DNA from: Merluccius polli
Taxonomy: Eukaryota > Chordata > Actinopteri > Gadiformes > Merlucciidae
Assembly (NCBI GenBank): GCA_030340625.1
Contig: JAOPHQ010005453.1
Span: forward strand, 91,293-155,292
DNA: 64,000 nucleotides
Direction: 5' to 3'
Below the pieces are notes generated by a model. The model was not told the origin of the DNA. It did not search any database and worked only from the letters and a program-made list of their open reading frames with translations. The position numbers and the translations under genes are program-made. This document shows, piece by piece, positions 24,756 through 35,524 of the stretch. The first letter of the stretch is position 1. The number at the start of each line of letters is the position of its first letter.

Positions 24756-25368
24756 TAGGGGTGGGCGATATAACCTTAAACTAATATATACAGTATTTTT
24801 CCCTTTTTGGACGGTGTGAATTATATCACAGTATTACTTCTTTTTTGTTAAGTTTTGGGAGGAGCAGCCTGTCTTCTCTTTTTATGTAAATAAAGTTAAT
24901 ATTTTGATAATATAATAAGTAAATGGTATGTGTCCTTATCAAACAGAGACATGGGAGAGTAGGCCTATTATGCATTCTCAACGAAATAAATTGAAATTAC
25001 CAATATACAATCAAATAAAAAATAGCAGTGTGACAACACAAGAACAGTGTAATAATGGTTCCAATATTTTGACAAAAACTAACAACAACTAGCCATTCAA
25101 TAGTTTAAAAAAAAAGCCTTCGCCATTGCATATTGTCATTGAGAGTAAAATAAGTTTGTTCGCCAAAGTTTAGTGGCTGGCCCGGGTAGGTGGAGTTCCC
25201 CCGTGTTCGACAAGTTTTACAATAATGACCGCCCAGGAAAGTCCTGACATCAAAACTGTAAGTGATATTTATAGCTGCATAGTGCTACTGTGGTGGAATA
25301 TTTAAAAAAAAATCACATAATAGCAAAATCCATGTCGTAGCGCAACACCGGTGTACTGCCCACCCCTA
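24756..25368. mobile_element. hAT-type MITE (GGGGTGGGCGATAT ends)
   Basis: Perfect 8-bp duplications CATGTTAC (24748-24755 and 25369-25376). The ends are TAGGGGTGGGCGATATAAC and TACTGCCCACCCCTA. It lies in the 0.8-kb intron between exons f and g. The segment 25161-25258 matches the reverse complement of about 60558-60660 inside the hAT element at 59949. Confidence 0.92.
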
Positions 25369-25491
25369 CATGTTACCAGTGGTAACATGTTACCAGTGGT
25401 ATTTGAGCATTTGTACCATCAACCTAACATAAGTGTAGAATCGGTATTTGAGCATTTGTGCAATCAACCCAACATGTTACAAGTGTAGTAC
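25369..25491. repeat. Short repeats next to the exon f donor
   Basis: GGTATTTGAGCATTTGT with CATCAACCTAACAT occurs twice (about 25398-25435 and 25443-25478). A third ATCAACCTAACATGTTAC is at 24738-24755 and supplies the target duplication of the hAT element. Confidence 0.7.
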
Positions 25492-25582
25492 CGGTGTTTG
25501 TGCATGAGGTGGCGGAGTTTGTCTGCTTCAGTTCTTTGGCCAGGCCGATGCAGGTAGACCACATCTGTATGGAGGATCTGAC
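25492..25582 (-). CDS. srbd1: srbd1 exon f
   Basis: 91-bp exon. It reads (S)QILHTDVVYLHRPGQRTEAD then KLRHLMHKH plus CG of an Arg codon. SPTSQILHTDVVYLH spans the e/f junction and is a strong SRBD1 match in the YqgF-like domain. The donor is ACCG then GTACTA and the acceptor is CATTCAG. The intron beside the donor holds short repeats of a CATCAACCTAACAT unit. Confidence 0.87.
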
Positions 25583-25902
25583 CTGAATGTTGGTGTACAC
25601 AGAGAACAGACAAGACGTTCACAATCTGCTAATTAATTAATTAAGCTGACACATTTCTGTACAGACATTCATCAGTAAATATGATCTGAAAAGCAGGGAA
25701 GCCCAAATGGAAAGGACATTGGCTGGCAACTCAGCTCTCTATGAATATGATATGAAGCTCAGATCTCTATGAATATGATGTGAACCACTTACAATACAAT
25801 TCACCAAATGAATTGTATCAGCTGGAAAATAATGTATTATGTATTTAATAACATTTAGACCTTATGATAAAATACATATTTCTGTTCAAAAACTAATGAA
25901 AA

Positions 25903-25904
<2 letters not shown>

Positions 25905-25953
<49 letters not shown>
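25905..25953. repeat. GT microsatellite
   Basis: About 24 uninterrupted GT units in the intron between exons e and f. Confidence 0.95.
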
Positions 25954-25957
<4 letters not shown>

Positions 25958-26019
25958 CACACATTGTTTTTATTAGCACAATGCCCAAACAATCCGTTAC
26001 TCACTGGGAGGCTCGTGGC

Positions 26020-26510
26020 TAGGGATGGGAATCGATAGGATTTTATTGATACCAATTCCATTATCTATTATGCTTATCGATCCGATTCTTTATCGATTCC
26101 CTTATTGATTCCTGATCAATTTTCTGTGTTGAAAAAAAGTAGGTCTACACAGCTAGAACGAGGTCCACTAAAAACGAGTCATCCACAATAGTACCTGTGT
26201 GTTTTCTCTTCAGGTGAATAGCGCTAGTCCTGCAGACTTTGCACAATGTTCAAACCACCTATTTGCTTTGTGATAATTGTAAAAAAATTCCTCTACGCAG
26301 AAATGTTTTCACATACATTACAACTAGCACTGTTGTCATCTATCTTCGTGAAATTCCGGCATGATGACGTTGTTGTTTTGAAATGCACATGCGCAACTGT
26401 TGTAAAACATGCCGGCATCGATAAGAGGAATTGGAGGCATACGATTCCGATGGATGGGACAATTTAGAACCGGTTCTCAACTGGAAGCGGTCCTTGAATT
26501 CCCATCCCTA
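26020..26510. mobile_element. hAT-type MITE (GGGATGGGAATCGATA ends)
   Basis: The ends are TAGGGATGGGAATCGATAGG and TTGAATTCCCATCCCTA, with several ATCGATT/AATCGAT motifs near the left end. The flanks CTCGTGGC and ACCGTGGC match at 6 of 8, so the duplication has decayed. 491 bp, non-coding. Confidence 0.8.
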
Positions 26511-27306
26511 ACCGTGGCATCATGTCAACGTCTTGAAAAGTGAGTGTGTATTTTTCCTATTTCCTACTCAAATCAAGACACAGACGTCAAGTATGTGAGC
26601 CAGGGGATCTCCTGGTACACGGCACAATAAAGCATGTGAGAGCAGTGTTGCGCGCCGAGTGCAGCACGCTGTCATGCGTGTGCGTCTAGACTTTCTTTCC
26701 TTAACTTATCAATATGAAGTAAATGTTGATTGCGCTGTGTAATGGCTACAGAATAATGACACCATCGGCGTTAAGATTGGTTCCCTTAGCTTCCCTATAA
26801 GCCTCGCTTTCACTATGCAATTCTGTTTGCCACCGGGTATGATCTCCTGGGGAAAATTAAGGCTCCATTTACGGCACAAAGAAAACACGTAAACCACACA
26901 ATGGTTGACGTGTTTTCTAACCATGTGCAACCAAACCAGGAGGAATAGCGCTTTTGTTTACCCCGGTAGCTATCCCCATTAGCTATCCCCAGTAGTGGAA
27001 ATGGCGGACGATGGAACAACTGAAGTAAAGCCAATCTGATGACACTACTTATATCTGCGTACGCTACGTTTTAGTTGCATTGAGTATACTACCTGAATAA
27101 ACCTCATGTCGCAACTCAACCAGGCGATCCAATCAGGCTACCAATCCAGTTTGCTTTTCTCAACATATACTAAAGAATGTATATCTGCTTTCATGTCTCC
27201 ATTATAAACTAAATTAATCAATAAACTCACGGTTTTCCTCCTAATGTTTTCTTCTACTCCCACCTCCACCCCGACGCCAACCCCTGCTGCAGATACTTGT
27301 TTGTGC
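26511..27306. other. srbd1 intron, nothing recognised
   Basis: No exon-like match or clear terminal repeats. Open frames here are short and have no familiar motif. Confidence 0.4.
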
Positions 27307-27310
27307 GAAG

Positions 27311-28640
27311 TGTAGCCTGTGCACCAGGTTACGATAGGAGGCCCTTTAAGTTTATTGTCTATCTTTTTTTTGTTCCCATCACGTCATTAATTTGGGATTG
27401 AAGTAGGCACCTAGCAGGCCACCTAAATATCCTGGGGGTAGGTTTATATATGCACCTGGGGTCCTTACATAGATAGTTCGTCACTCCTGCTAGTATTAGC
27501 GCATGGAAGCAGCTATCCGAGTGTTGTCTTGAAGTGTACAGGTATGTGAAGCGTTATCTTTCTTCCTTGATTCGTATTGCACTGCAGGTTAGTCTGCTAA
27601 GGAATGTTGGGTTTGATTAATGTGTGTTTAGGGGAGACGACGCTGGCCGAGCCGTGGCTAGTAGCTACTCTAACTGCAGTGGAGTAACTACTTTGAAATT
27701 GGCGTCTCTCACCAAGTATGCGAACGGTACGTTCTTCTGCTTTGCCCACGGTTTTATAGGTCAATCTTTGTTGCATATTAATGTGTGGAAATACGAGCGT
27801 ATCATTGGTCTTGCATGCCTGGTTTTTCTGTTTATCAACCTGCTACCGTGTGATGTTGCTGACGGCCGCTACACTCATGAAATGTATCAATGAAATGTGA
27901 CCGACCAGGGCTAATTGTGTGTTTATGTTTTTAGACATGTCCAACTGCAACCAGCATTGTTACAACCGGTTGCTGTTCTCTACACGGTATGAATGTGGTG
28001 CTGTGCATAGTGTTAATTTAGTTCTTTTGCTTTTGTTTGTTTTCCTCTAGCCTGTTGATAGTAGCTGTAGTACTGATTGTTTGTATGATACATCACAGGC
28101 TAGAGTGGTTTAATTTTCTTTCTTTATTTTTCTTTACTCCTTCTCCCCTTATACCCAGCTGCGGCGGTGGTGGTGGAGCCAGCCAAAGATATAACACTTT
28201 GTAGAAGGCTTTTTCTAGCTTCCCTCCTCTTGTTCTAGACGTGTGTAGTGGGGTGGTGTGCATCTTTGGTTTGGTTTGATCCCAGTTTTACAGAGTGCGG
28301 TGACGTTGCAGTGTGTGTGTAGGCATTGTTCACGTGTGCGATAGGGACCCTACCCCCCCTTCTACCTTTTTGTGTTATTGTTTTTAATGGCTTCTCTGGC
28401 TCCTGTGCGCTAGCTGGGTGATCCCCCTGTACTGGTTTTATTTATGAATATTTAACTGTTGACCAACAAACACAACCAACACACAAAACTGACATTTGTT
28501 AATAAAGATTATATTTTTTATATACTTTATAGAACCTGTGTTGCACTGATTATTGGGACAGAGTTCCCCTTGCTCTGGAATTGACACACTTATAAGGCTC
28601 AAGGGGTGGCGTTGTCCACTGTGCATTTAGGGGCGCTACA
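27311..28640 (+). mobile_element. Probable solo LTR (1330 bp)
   Basis: Begins TGTAGCC and ends GGGGCGCTACA, with the TG...CA ends and short terminal inversion (TGTAGC and GCTACA) expected of an LTR. It is flanked by 4-bp direct repeats GAAG (27307-27310 and 28641-28644). It contains a TATA-like TTTATATATGCAC near 27445 and an AATAAA near 28500, which suggests transcription on the plus strand. A reading frame of about 89 codons from about 27624 has no recognised domain. No second LTR or internal genes are present, as expected after LTR-LTR recombination. The family is not assigned. Confidence 0.6.
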
Positions 28641-29529
28641 GAAGCAATACTCAAACTATGGTATTACTATGCAATGCACATCATTACAATATCTTTTGCC
28701 TGTTCCGAAATAAAACGCCAATTTCACTTTACCTCCTCAGTGAACAAGCTGAGAACATCAGCTTCTTTCTTTATTATTTTAGTTTAGTTATTATTATTAT
28801 TACAACACGCTAGTTGTCTACAGGCCCTTTAAACTTTTGTTATCATATAGTCTTAGCCTACCGATATACATATGGCCTACAACCTAATATATGGCTGTAG
28901 AAAAGACATAAATAATACTTTAACCAAACACATTTATAACTAGCTTGAATGTAGTGATAATTACTAAAATTATTTATTTGATTTAATTCTTAGATAAATC
29001 TCATCCGTTTCATATGAACTCCAATATAACCTAACAAGGGGCCTAATGACGCCCCCTAGCTGTTCTTAAATCACTGTAAATGACGGCCTCTCATGGCTTA
29101 TTGCTTAACTTAAAAGATCCACAGTTTGATACACAGCTCACTAGTAACATACATACATGACTTCTTGTTCCAAACACCCTGATGAAGGCTGATGAGCCGA
29201 CACGCGTTGGTGTTTTTTAATGGTTTAGCCCTAACAAATAAATGATACTTTTTTGCATCCTACTGAGTGCCTGGACCTGGAATCTTTTTCCAAACTACAT
29301 ATGAACTTTTAACCCTTCCAAGAGCACCAGAGGATACAAGGGATACCCGTAGCGCTCCAGCTCTCCTTTTGTCTAGTAACATACATGTGTTTGGAGGCAG
29401 TCTGACAGCAGAGTACCTGGTGGAAACCTATAAGGTGAGAAGATGCAACTCCACAAAGAGAGATTGACCCAGGACTTTAATGCAATGAGCTGCGCTAACC
29501 AATAACATAATTGCCTGTTATATGTGCGC

Positions 29530-29532
<3 letters not shown>
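28641..29532. other. srbd1 intron, repeat-like but unassigned
   Basis: Around 29180-29270, CCTGATGAAGGCTGATGAGC and CACGCGTTGG look like part of a dispersed repeat, possibly a LINE or SINE tail. I cannot define its ends. Confidence 0.35.
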
Positions 29533-29600
<68 letters not shown>

Positions 29601-29618
29601 TATATATATATATATATA

Positions 29619-29687
<69 letters not shown>
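29533..29687. repeat. AT microsatellite forming a 155-bp palindrome
   Basis: A near-uninterrupted AT run with a central symmetric interruption: ACAGT at 29597 and ACTGT at 29618-29622. Two-fold symmetry about 29610 covers the whole tract. It ends about 32 bp from the exon e donor. Confidence 0.93.
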
Positions 29688-29692
<5 letters not shown>

Positions 29693-29719
29693 GAATGTCA
29701 TGTGGGCAAATCCACTTAC

Positions 29720-29877
29720 TGGTAGGGGAGAGAATTGCTATCTTGCAGCCATGTTTGAAGCCCGGGTCGACCCCCATGATGACACAGCCCCTGACTGGAC
29801 ACACCAAAAGGCGTTGGCGAAGGTTACGCACAAACATGTCTATAGATTCCTTCTCTGCAGTTGCTGTTAACTTGGCC
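29720..29877 (-). CDS. srbd1: srbd1 exon e, start of the YqgF/RNase-H-like domain
   Basis: 158-bp exon. It reads (R)AKLTATAEKESIDMFVRN, then LRQRLLVCPVRGCVIM and GVDPGFKHGCKIAILSPTS. The GVDPGFKxGCK motif is the first strand and loop of the YqgF/RNase-H-like fold in Tex proteins, with the conserved DPG. The acceptor is CTATTTAG before GGCC and the donor is CCTACCA then GTAAGT, a consensus site. A 155-bp AT palindrome begins about 32 bp into the following intron. Confidence 0.9.
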
Positions 29878-29947
29878 CTAAATAGAAGCAAAGAAATGCA
29901 CAGAAAATAACGTTAAAGAATAAGATCACTATTTTGGACCCAATAAC

Positions 29948-30525
29948 ATATCCACAGATCGTCTTGCCTGACTCTAGAGTGTATACCATTATATCCACAG
30001 CTTATATAGCATGATTCTAGAGTGTAGACACCATTATTTTGTCAATTGGTTCAGTATTGAGTTATTGGCTTCTTCATTTAGCGGTTCAGCAGGGCTGGAA
30101 TGGTCAACAGGCCAACCTGTCGATCATCTGAAATAAAATAAAATATACGTAAAAAATTGTTTTTCAAAATGGGAAGTTCAGGGTGTATTAGTATGTTCTC
30201 CTGAAATAATTATCATGAAACAAGTGTGAAAACAATAGTTAATATAGATTAATAGATTTTAAAAAATGTGTAAACCAAGCATTGGTAAACTTCCACACTC
30301 CAACTACACTGTGGGGACGGTGCAGGGCCGCTTGACAACCTGAACTCACATTAGACGATTGGCCGGTTGACCTCCATTCTAGCTCAGCAAGACCGCTACA
30401 TGAAGAAGCTAACAATCTCAATACTGAACCAATTTGCGAAAAAATGGTCTATACTCTACTGTGGATATAATGGTGTCTACACTCTAGAATCATTCTACAT
30501 AAGTTGTGGATATAATGGTTATAAA
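29948..30525. mobile_element. Foldback (long inverted repeat) element
   Basis: The left arm (about 29948-30127) and right arm (about 30348-30525) are imperfect inverted copies. For example, GGTTCAGTATTGAG with CTTCTTCAT on the left pairs with ATGAAGAAG and CTCAATACTGAACC on the right. Each arm itself repeats a TCTAGAGTGTA...ACCATTATATCCACAG block. It lies in the 772-bp intron between exons d and e. No coding capacity. Confidence 0.75.
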
Positions 30526-30649
30526 TATGGATATAAAAGCAAAGCTTGCAGTATCTATATCTGAAAGGCTGCAATGTATTGATCAAATCTGCAATTGGAA
30601 GGTCCTAGATTTACAGCAGCAAAACATGCATATACATGGTCTCATCTAC

Positions 30650-30757
30650 CTGTAGCTTCTGGTAAGTAGAGGCAAAATTAGTCTTTTATAAGCATCATCT
30701 ACTGCATCCCCAATGATTTTAGCATCACTTGGACTCCCAAAGGTCTTAGGTTTCCAT
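30650..30757 (-). CDS. srbd1: srbd1 exon d
   Basis: 108-bp exon. It reads (R)WKPKTFGSPSDAKIIGD, then AVDDAYKRLILPLLTRSY and two bases of Arg. The DDAYKRLIxPLLxRxxR pattern is typical of Tex/SRBD1 just before the YqgF domain. The acceptor (sense ATTGCAG) and donor (CTACAG then GTAGATG) are both acceptable, and the phase matches exons c and e. The intron to exon e is 772 bp and contains a foldback repeat. Confidence 0.88.
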
Positions 30758-32242
30758 CTGCAATACATGTCAACAGAACAGAACAGAGCAAGCACAGAAA
30801 GTATAAATAAATAATAAGTAAAAATTATATACAAATTATATAAGTGTAATAAGTATTAAAATAAGTGTAATACCGGTATTAAAAAAGATGAATCAAGATT
30901 GTAAAAGAGCAGGAATTTGCTAGCAATATACGAATATTGAACACAATAAGATGAAAACTAAAGTAGAATGTATTTATTATTCATGAAAGTGTCTTTAATG
31001 AGCAGCTTCTCAGAGTGTTTCTCCTGATGCACCACATTTTATTATGGGGATTCCAATCGTGCACAATAGACAAGCCATTTCCATCTATCATAGTATGTCT
31101 AGTCTTGATGTCGAATTAAAGGGGACCTATTATGCAAAATGGCTTATTCCTGGCCCTTCCATGTGTTACATATGTTACCTTAGACTTTATTAGCCGAAAA
31201 AAAGGTGAAATCTGTAAGTCGCCTCCTTTTTCTGTAGTTTCATTGTTTAAAAAACCCTCGATTAAACAGGCTGTTTCAAAAAGAGCGCATTATTATGTCT
31301 CCAACCCTCTCAGGTTGAAAAACCATGCCCACCCAGGTGAATAACCACACCCATTTACTCCGTCTCATAATGCTCCCGGCTGCGCAGCAAGACATTGCTA
31401 ACTTACCGAGCTACAATAACAACATGATTAAGTTCAGATCCCAACACCACATTAGTTGCGTTGTAGGATTCAAGCGGGAACGCAGGTCCCTCCACACTCT
31501 CCCAACATGATGGAGGACAGATTCACTTTATTTATAACGGCAACGTCCGGGCTACAGTTAGCTCCCAGTTGTATGTGTGTGTGATCATCACTTCATGTCG
31601 GACTGTTTCAGCAACGAGGGCCAGTTTACAGCAGGATTCATCTAAATTGAAGGTTAAAGATGGAGCAGTTCCCACTGTATGTGACCGGTCTGCAAACTGT
31701 GAGTCTGTAAGTATCACCATGTTTTGATATTATTTGCAAGATAGTGTAGTTAGTATATTGCACTGCTGGTTAGCTAACAAGCTAGTGGTCTTAGCTACAG
31801 GCTTGTTGGGTGTGGAATAATTAAGACAACTAAAGCTGGATTCAGGACTCATCTTATTTGTTTGAGTCAGGATTCATGTTAAAGTGATTTGTTAGGACTT
31901 CTTTATAAGTCTGTCCAACATGTCCGGCTCAGAAAAGTAGAAACACATGAATGCCTTGTATCAGATTTCAATGTAGCATGGGGGGGGGGGGGGGGGGTAA
32001 ACAGAGGCAAACAAAAGCCTACAATTTTCAATGTGGTTTGACTTGTATAAATGAAAAACAGTTAATGGTTGATGAGATGTAAAATGTATATTTTTATATT
32101 TGCACTCCATCTGTTAACTTCATTCTTGTACTATTAGTTTTCAATCACTACTGATTTGACTATATAACAAATATTGTCGATAATGTATACATCAAACTTT
32201 TTCATTCCCTGCCTTTAGGCTGCACATCTCGACAGCATATCC

Positions 32243-32350
32243 GCAGCACCACACAGGCCGGTATAACCACCCTGACCCTGCTGCCTAGGCTGCCCCAGCA
32301 CCACACAGGCCAGTATAACCACCCTGACCCTGCTGCCTAGGCTGTTCCAG
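32243..32350. repeat. Tandem duplication, 53 bp x 2
   Basis: CAGCACCACACAGGCCGGTA with TAACCACCCTGACCCTGCTG then CCTAGGCTG occurs twice in a row with one or two changes. Confidence 0.9.
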
Positions 32351-33170
32351 CACCAACAGATGAAGCATCTGTGTGCTATGAACCTGTAACAGCTGAGCAA
32401 AGGGAACATGTGAATAGATTGTGTATAACTTATTTTATTTTTTTACTTATTTTATTTTCACCTATTTTATACCATGTACAATACATACAGATTTTGTGAT
32501 GGTCCATTATTTTTCCCTGTTTATAGTTTTTAGCTTTACTTTTGCTATTTCACTACTGTTGTACATGTCCAATTATGCATGTGAGAAATAAATGTTTTTC
32601 TTCACCAGCATGACTGAGGTCTGGTCGTAGTTTGGTTGGCTATAGGAATCCAATTATTATTAGAATATATCAAAGAGGACAAATTGTCTTGCTCCTGTAG
32701 ACAATATAATAACCAATGGAGCCGGTTGTTATGGACATAGACGTCTTTACCCTGAACTTCAGTCATGATACTGTAAATGATTAGGGGAGGTTTTGAATGC
32801 ATGCTATGTGGTGAGTGATAGTGCTGTTCATTACTACAAGGTGGCGACACGTATAGAGAGGGAACTGCTTCAGGAGTCATACTGTTTAGGAAATAATGTT
32901 ATATAACTTATCAGACATTATGAACATGTGGGAACACCAAATAGTTATAATGCTTTATATTGTTGATGATGGCCTACATGCACAAGTAAGTCACAACGTT
33001 TTGTTTGCTATTAATATGTTTTGCAATGTAATTTCTGGTGACATAAGAGCCGAACTTAAACAGTTGTTCTCATCTGTATTGTCATGCACAGCATTATCCA
33101 ATTTTAGCCATACCACTGGTTATGATTATCAGAGAAAACATGTCATGTATTGAAATTAGTGGTGGGCCGT

Positions 33171-33258
33171 TATCGGCGTTAACGCGCTGCGATAACGCGA
33201 GACTGTTATCGCGCGATAAAAAAAATATCGAAACCCAAAGTTGGGTTGGGAGCTGGGT
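33171..33258. mobile_element. hAT 5' end fragment
   Basis: TAGTGGTGGGCCGTTATCGG followed by TTAACGCGC and GATAACGCG motifs, truncated at a junction with Tc1 sequence. Confidence 0.6.
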
Positions 33259-33264
33259 AGGGCG

Positions 33265-33830
33265 ACGGCGAAGAAGATCAAGGTGCTCCAGGACTGGCCA
33301 GCCCGGTCACCAGACATGAACATCATTGAGCATGTCTGGAGTAGAATGAAAGAGGGAGCATGGAAAACGAAACCAAAGAAGAATCTCGATGAACTCTGGG
33401 AGGCATGTAAGACTGCTTTCTTTGCTATTCCTGATGACTTCATCAATAAATTGTATGAATCATTGTCGAACCGCATGGAGTCGAACTGCATGGAGATGCA
33501 GTCCTTCAAGCTCATCTCACAGCACCACTACTTAATTCACTGATGTTATGCAACATATTTTTGTATTTGAAGTAAATTATTTGTTCAATTTTCACATTAC
33601 TCTCTGTAGGCGACAAAACTTTTGTCTTGCCAAAATCTGACCTTTCTGTGTTCATTAAATGATCAATCTTTCTTCAGTGAAGCAAATTTATTTTAGTATA
33701 TTAAACATAATTTGGGAGGGTTTTAGCTTTCATATGAGCCATTTCTAAAACCAATGGATTAATTAAAAGTCAGGTTATAAGCTGTTGTTTCTACAAAATG
33801 GATAAGTGACAAGACTTTTGTCAGGGACTG
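33265..33830 (+). mobile_element. Tc1-like transposon, 3' part only
   Basis: Reads KIKVLQDWPARSPDMNIIEH then VWSRMKEGAW, the region around the third catalytic residue (Glu in IIEH), with the C-terminus running to the stop at 33541-33543. The right terminal repeat ends GTCAGGGACTG before TA. The 5' terminus and the two catalytic Asp residues are missing. Confidence 0.8.
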
Positions 33831-34221
33831 TACTATATGTATTTATCTATTTATCTGTATAATCTGCTGAACAATCTCTTACTAGTCTCTCTCTACTCGT
33901 CTCTCTCAATGGTCTCAAGGCGGGCTTTGGTCTGTCGTCTCCCCGACGTGACGTCATGCAATGCATTGTGGGGGAAATGAGAATCAATCCCAAACTGCTA
34001 AAATAGTAGCTACTTTTTCGTATTATATTACGTTTTGTGATACCCAACATCAAATACAATGAATAACAGTTTAAATGTTTATTACCAACAAGCAAATGCG
34101 CAAATTCGTTAGAAAAGTAAACGTGCACCACGGCCTTTAATTGTTTGAAATCTCTGAAGAATCTCATCATAATGTACACACTCCCGTGGCCCTTTCAAAA
34201 TTTCCCCAGAGGGAATTTTCT

Positions 34222-34222
34222 A

Positions 34223-34260
<38 letters not shown>
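34222..34260. repeat. TTA trinucleotide repeat
   Basis: Thirteen TTA units inside the large TTAA element. Confidence 0.95.
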
Positions 34261-34261
<1 letters not shown>

Positions 34262-34683
34262 AGGGAGGGGTTTACCCAAGCCTGTATTATAATGAGCCAG
34301 GGCAACCAATAGCGACAGATCTACCAACCAATCACGAGTGATCTTTCTTTTTAAAATGTGGTGGTTTCAGCCAATCACGAATGATCTTTTTTTTTAAAAA
34401 GTGGTGGTTGCAGCTAATGCTGGAGCGAGGGTGGGTCTAGCCCGGCGGGTTCGCTGCTATTGAGGTGCTAATTAGAGTTATTCACACCTCCGCCACGCTG
34501 CCCCCCCCCCCATCCCCCGCCAGTGGTTCATTTCCGACAATTCATGGCATAGGCGAACGCAAACTTTCGGGCATTCACAGGGCCGATAATTGGGTTTTTC
34601 AGGCAGTGCTATGTTTATGGTAAACAATGCGTCAAGCTTGCTTACTTTGAGCAGCATGGGAGCTCCGCTCTCCCCATCCCAAA

Positions 34684-34835
34684 CCTTCTAATGAGGCGGC
34701 CAATCAGAGCAGAGCTCATTACCATAAATCCCACCGTCTAATGAGGCAGCCAATCAGAGCACAGCTCATTACCATACATCCCACCTTCTAGTGAGGCAGC
34801 CAATCAGAGCAGAGCTCATACCATACATCCCCACG
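34684..34835. repeat. 50-bp tandem repeat x 3 with CCAAT boxes
   Basis: Three units of CCTTCTAATGAGGCAGCCAA plus TCAGAGCAGAGCTCATTACC and about 10 more bases. Each holds a CCAATCAG box and an imperfect inverted AGAGCTCAT. It sits near the right end of the TTAA element and may be subterminal binding sites. Confidence 0.85.
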
Positions 34836-35168
34836 CTCACAAAACAGCCTGTTCTTCAGAGCGAACATGAGCGGCAGACAGAGATTTTAATATATAAACT
34901 TCACTAACTTATTGTAAAGATCACAGGGAACAGTTTTAAAAAAGCCCAAAACAGTATAATAGGTCCCCTTTAATAAAGAACCACCTTATGAACATTACAT
35001 TTCAACAAATTGATTGTAGTTGATTGTAGAAGTAGTATTCCCATTCAAAATGAAAAAAGGTCAAACTAAAGAATTATTTTTGCCATGAATTTTAAATTCT
35101 AATAATAGCTGATGGATACATTATTAATCGATACTAAATCTAAATAAATTAATAATAAAGTAGAGTGG

Positions 35169-35460
35169 TAGTCTGGCTTACTGGATGTAGGTTGTTGGTA
35201 TAAGCCCACCCAAGCCTGCCATTGGGCGACTGAAATAGTCGCCCAATGACAGGCTCTGGGCAGGCTTATAGCTTATGCACCGTTGCTGCATCCTGGGCTT
35301 AGCACCGTCCAAGACGACTGTGATTGGTTAAAGAAATACAAACAAGACAGACCGTTTTTTTCCCCTATACCAGAATGATAGTGAGGTCAGCCAGACCTTT
35401 CTCCAGCGCTGGCACAGCACTAAAACCAAGTGTGGAGATAGGTCTGGCTATGCGAGACTA
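35169..35460. mobile_element. Short 9-bp-TSD element related to the RecQ-exon family
   Basis: 292 bp with perfect 9-bp duplications GTAGAGTGG (35160-35168 and 35461-35469). The ends are TAGTCTGGC and GCGAGACTA. The right end read inward, TAGTCTCGCATAGCCAGACC, resembles TAGCCTGGCAAGCCAGACC of the RecQ-exon elements. The right end also folds: AGCCAGACCTTTCTCCA (35390s) pairs with TGGAGATAGGTCTGGCT. It carries no RecQ-like frame. Confidence 0.85.
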
Positions 35461-35524
35461 GTAGAGTGGTAATAATCTTTAACCAGGTTTTTTCAGTACT
35501 GCACAGAAATAGCTTGATTCTTAA

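Larger units (their letters stand above)
31120..34969. mobile_element. TTAA-flanked DNA transposon (piggyBac- or Kolobok-like), with insertions
   Basis: Flanked by TTAA (31116-31119 and 34970-34973). The ends are AGGGGACCTATTATGC and, read inward from the right, AGGGGACCTATTATAC. The two ends clearly belong together. The interior includes tandem repeats, a G run (31980-31997), a hAT fragment and a truncated Tc1 element. No transposase frame was recognised, so this is non-autonomous or decayed. TTAA targets fit piggyBac and Kolobok equally. Confidence 0.75.

Noticed and set aside
29373..29891. 172-codon minus-strand frame with a long Ile-Tyr repeat.
   Set aside because: Its first part is srbd1 exon e. 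The repeat is read-through of the AT palindrome past a consensus donor.
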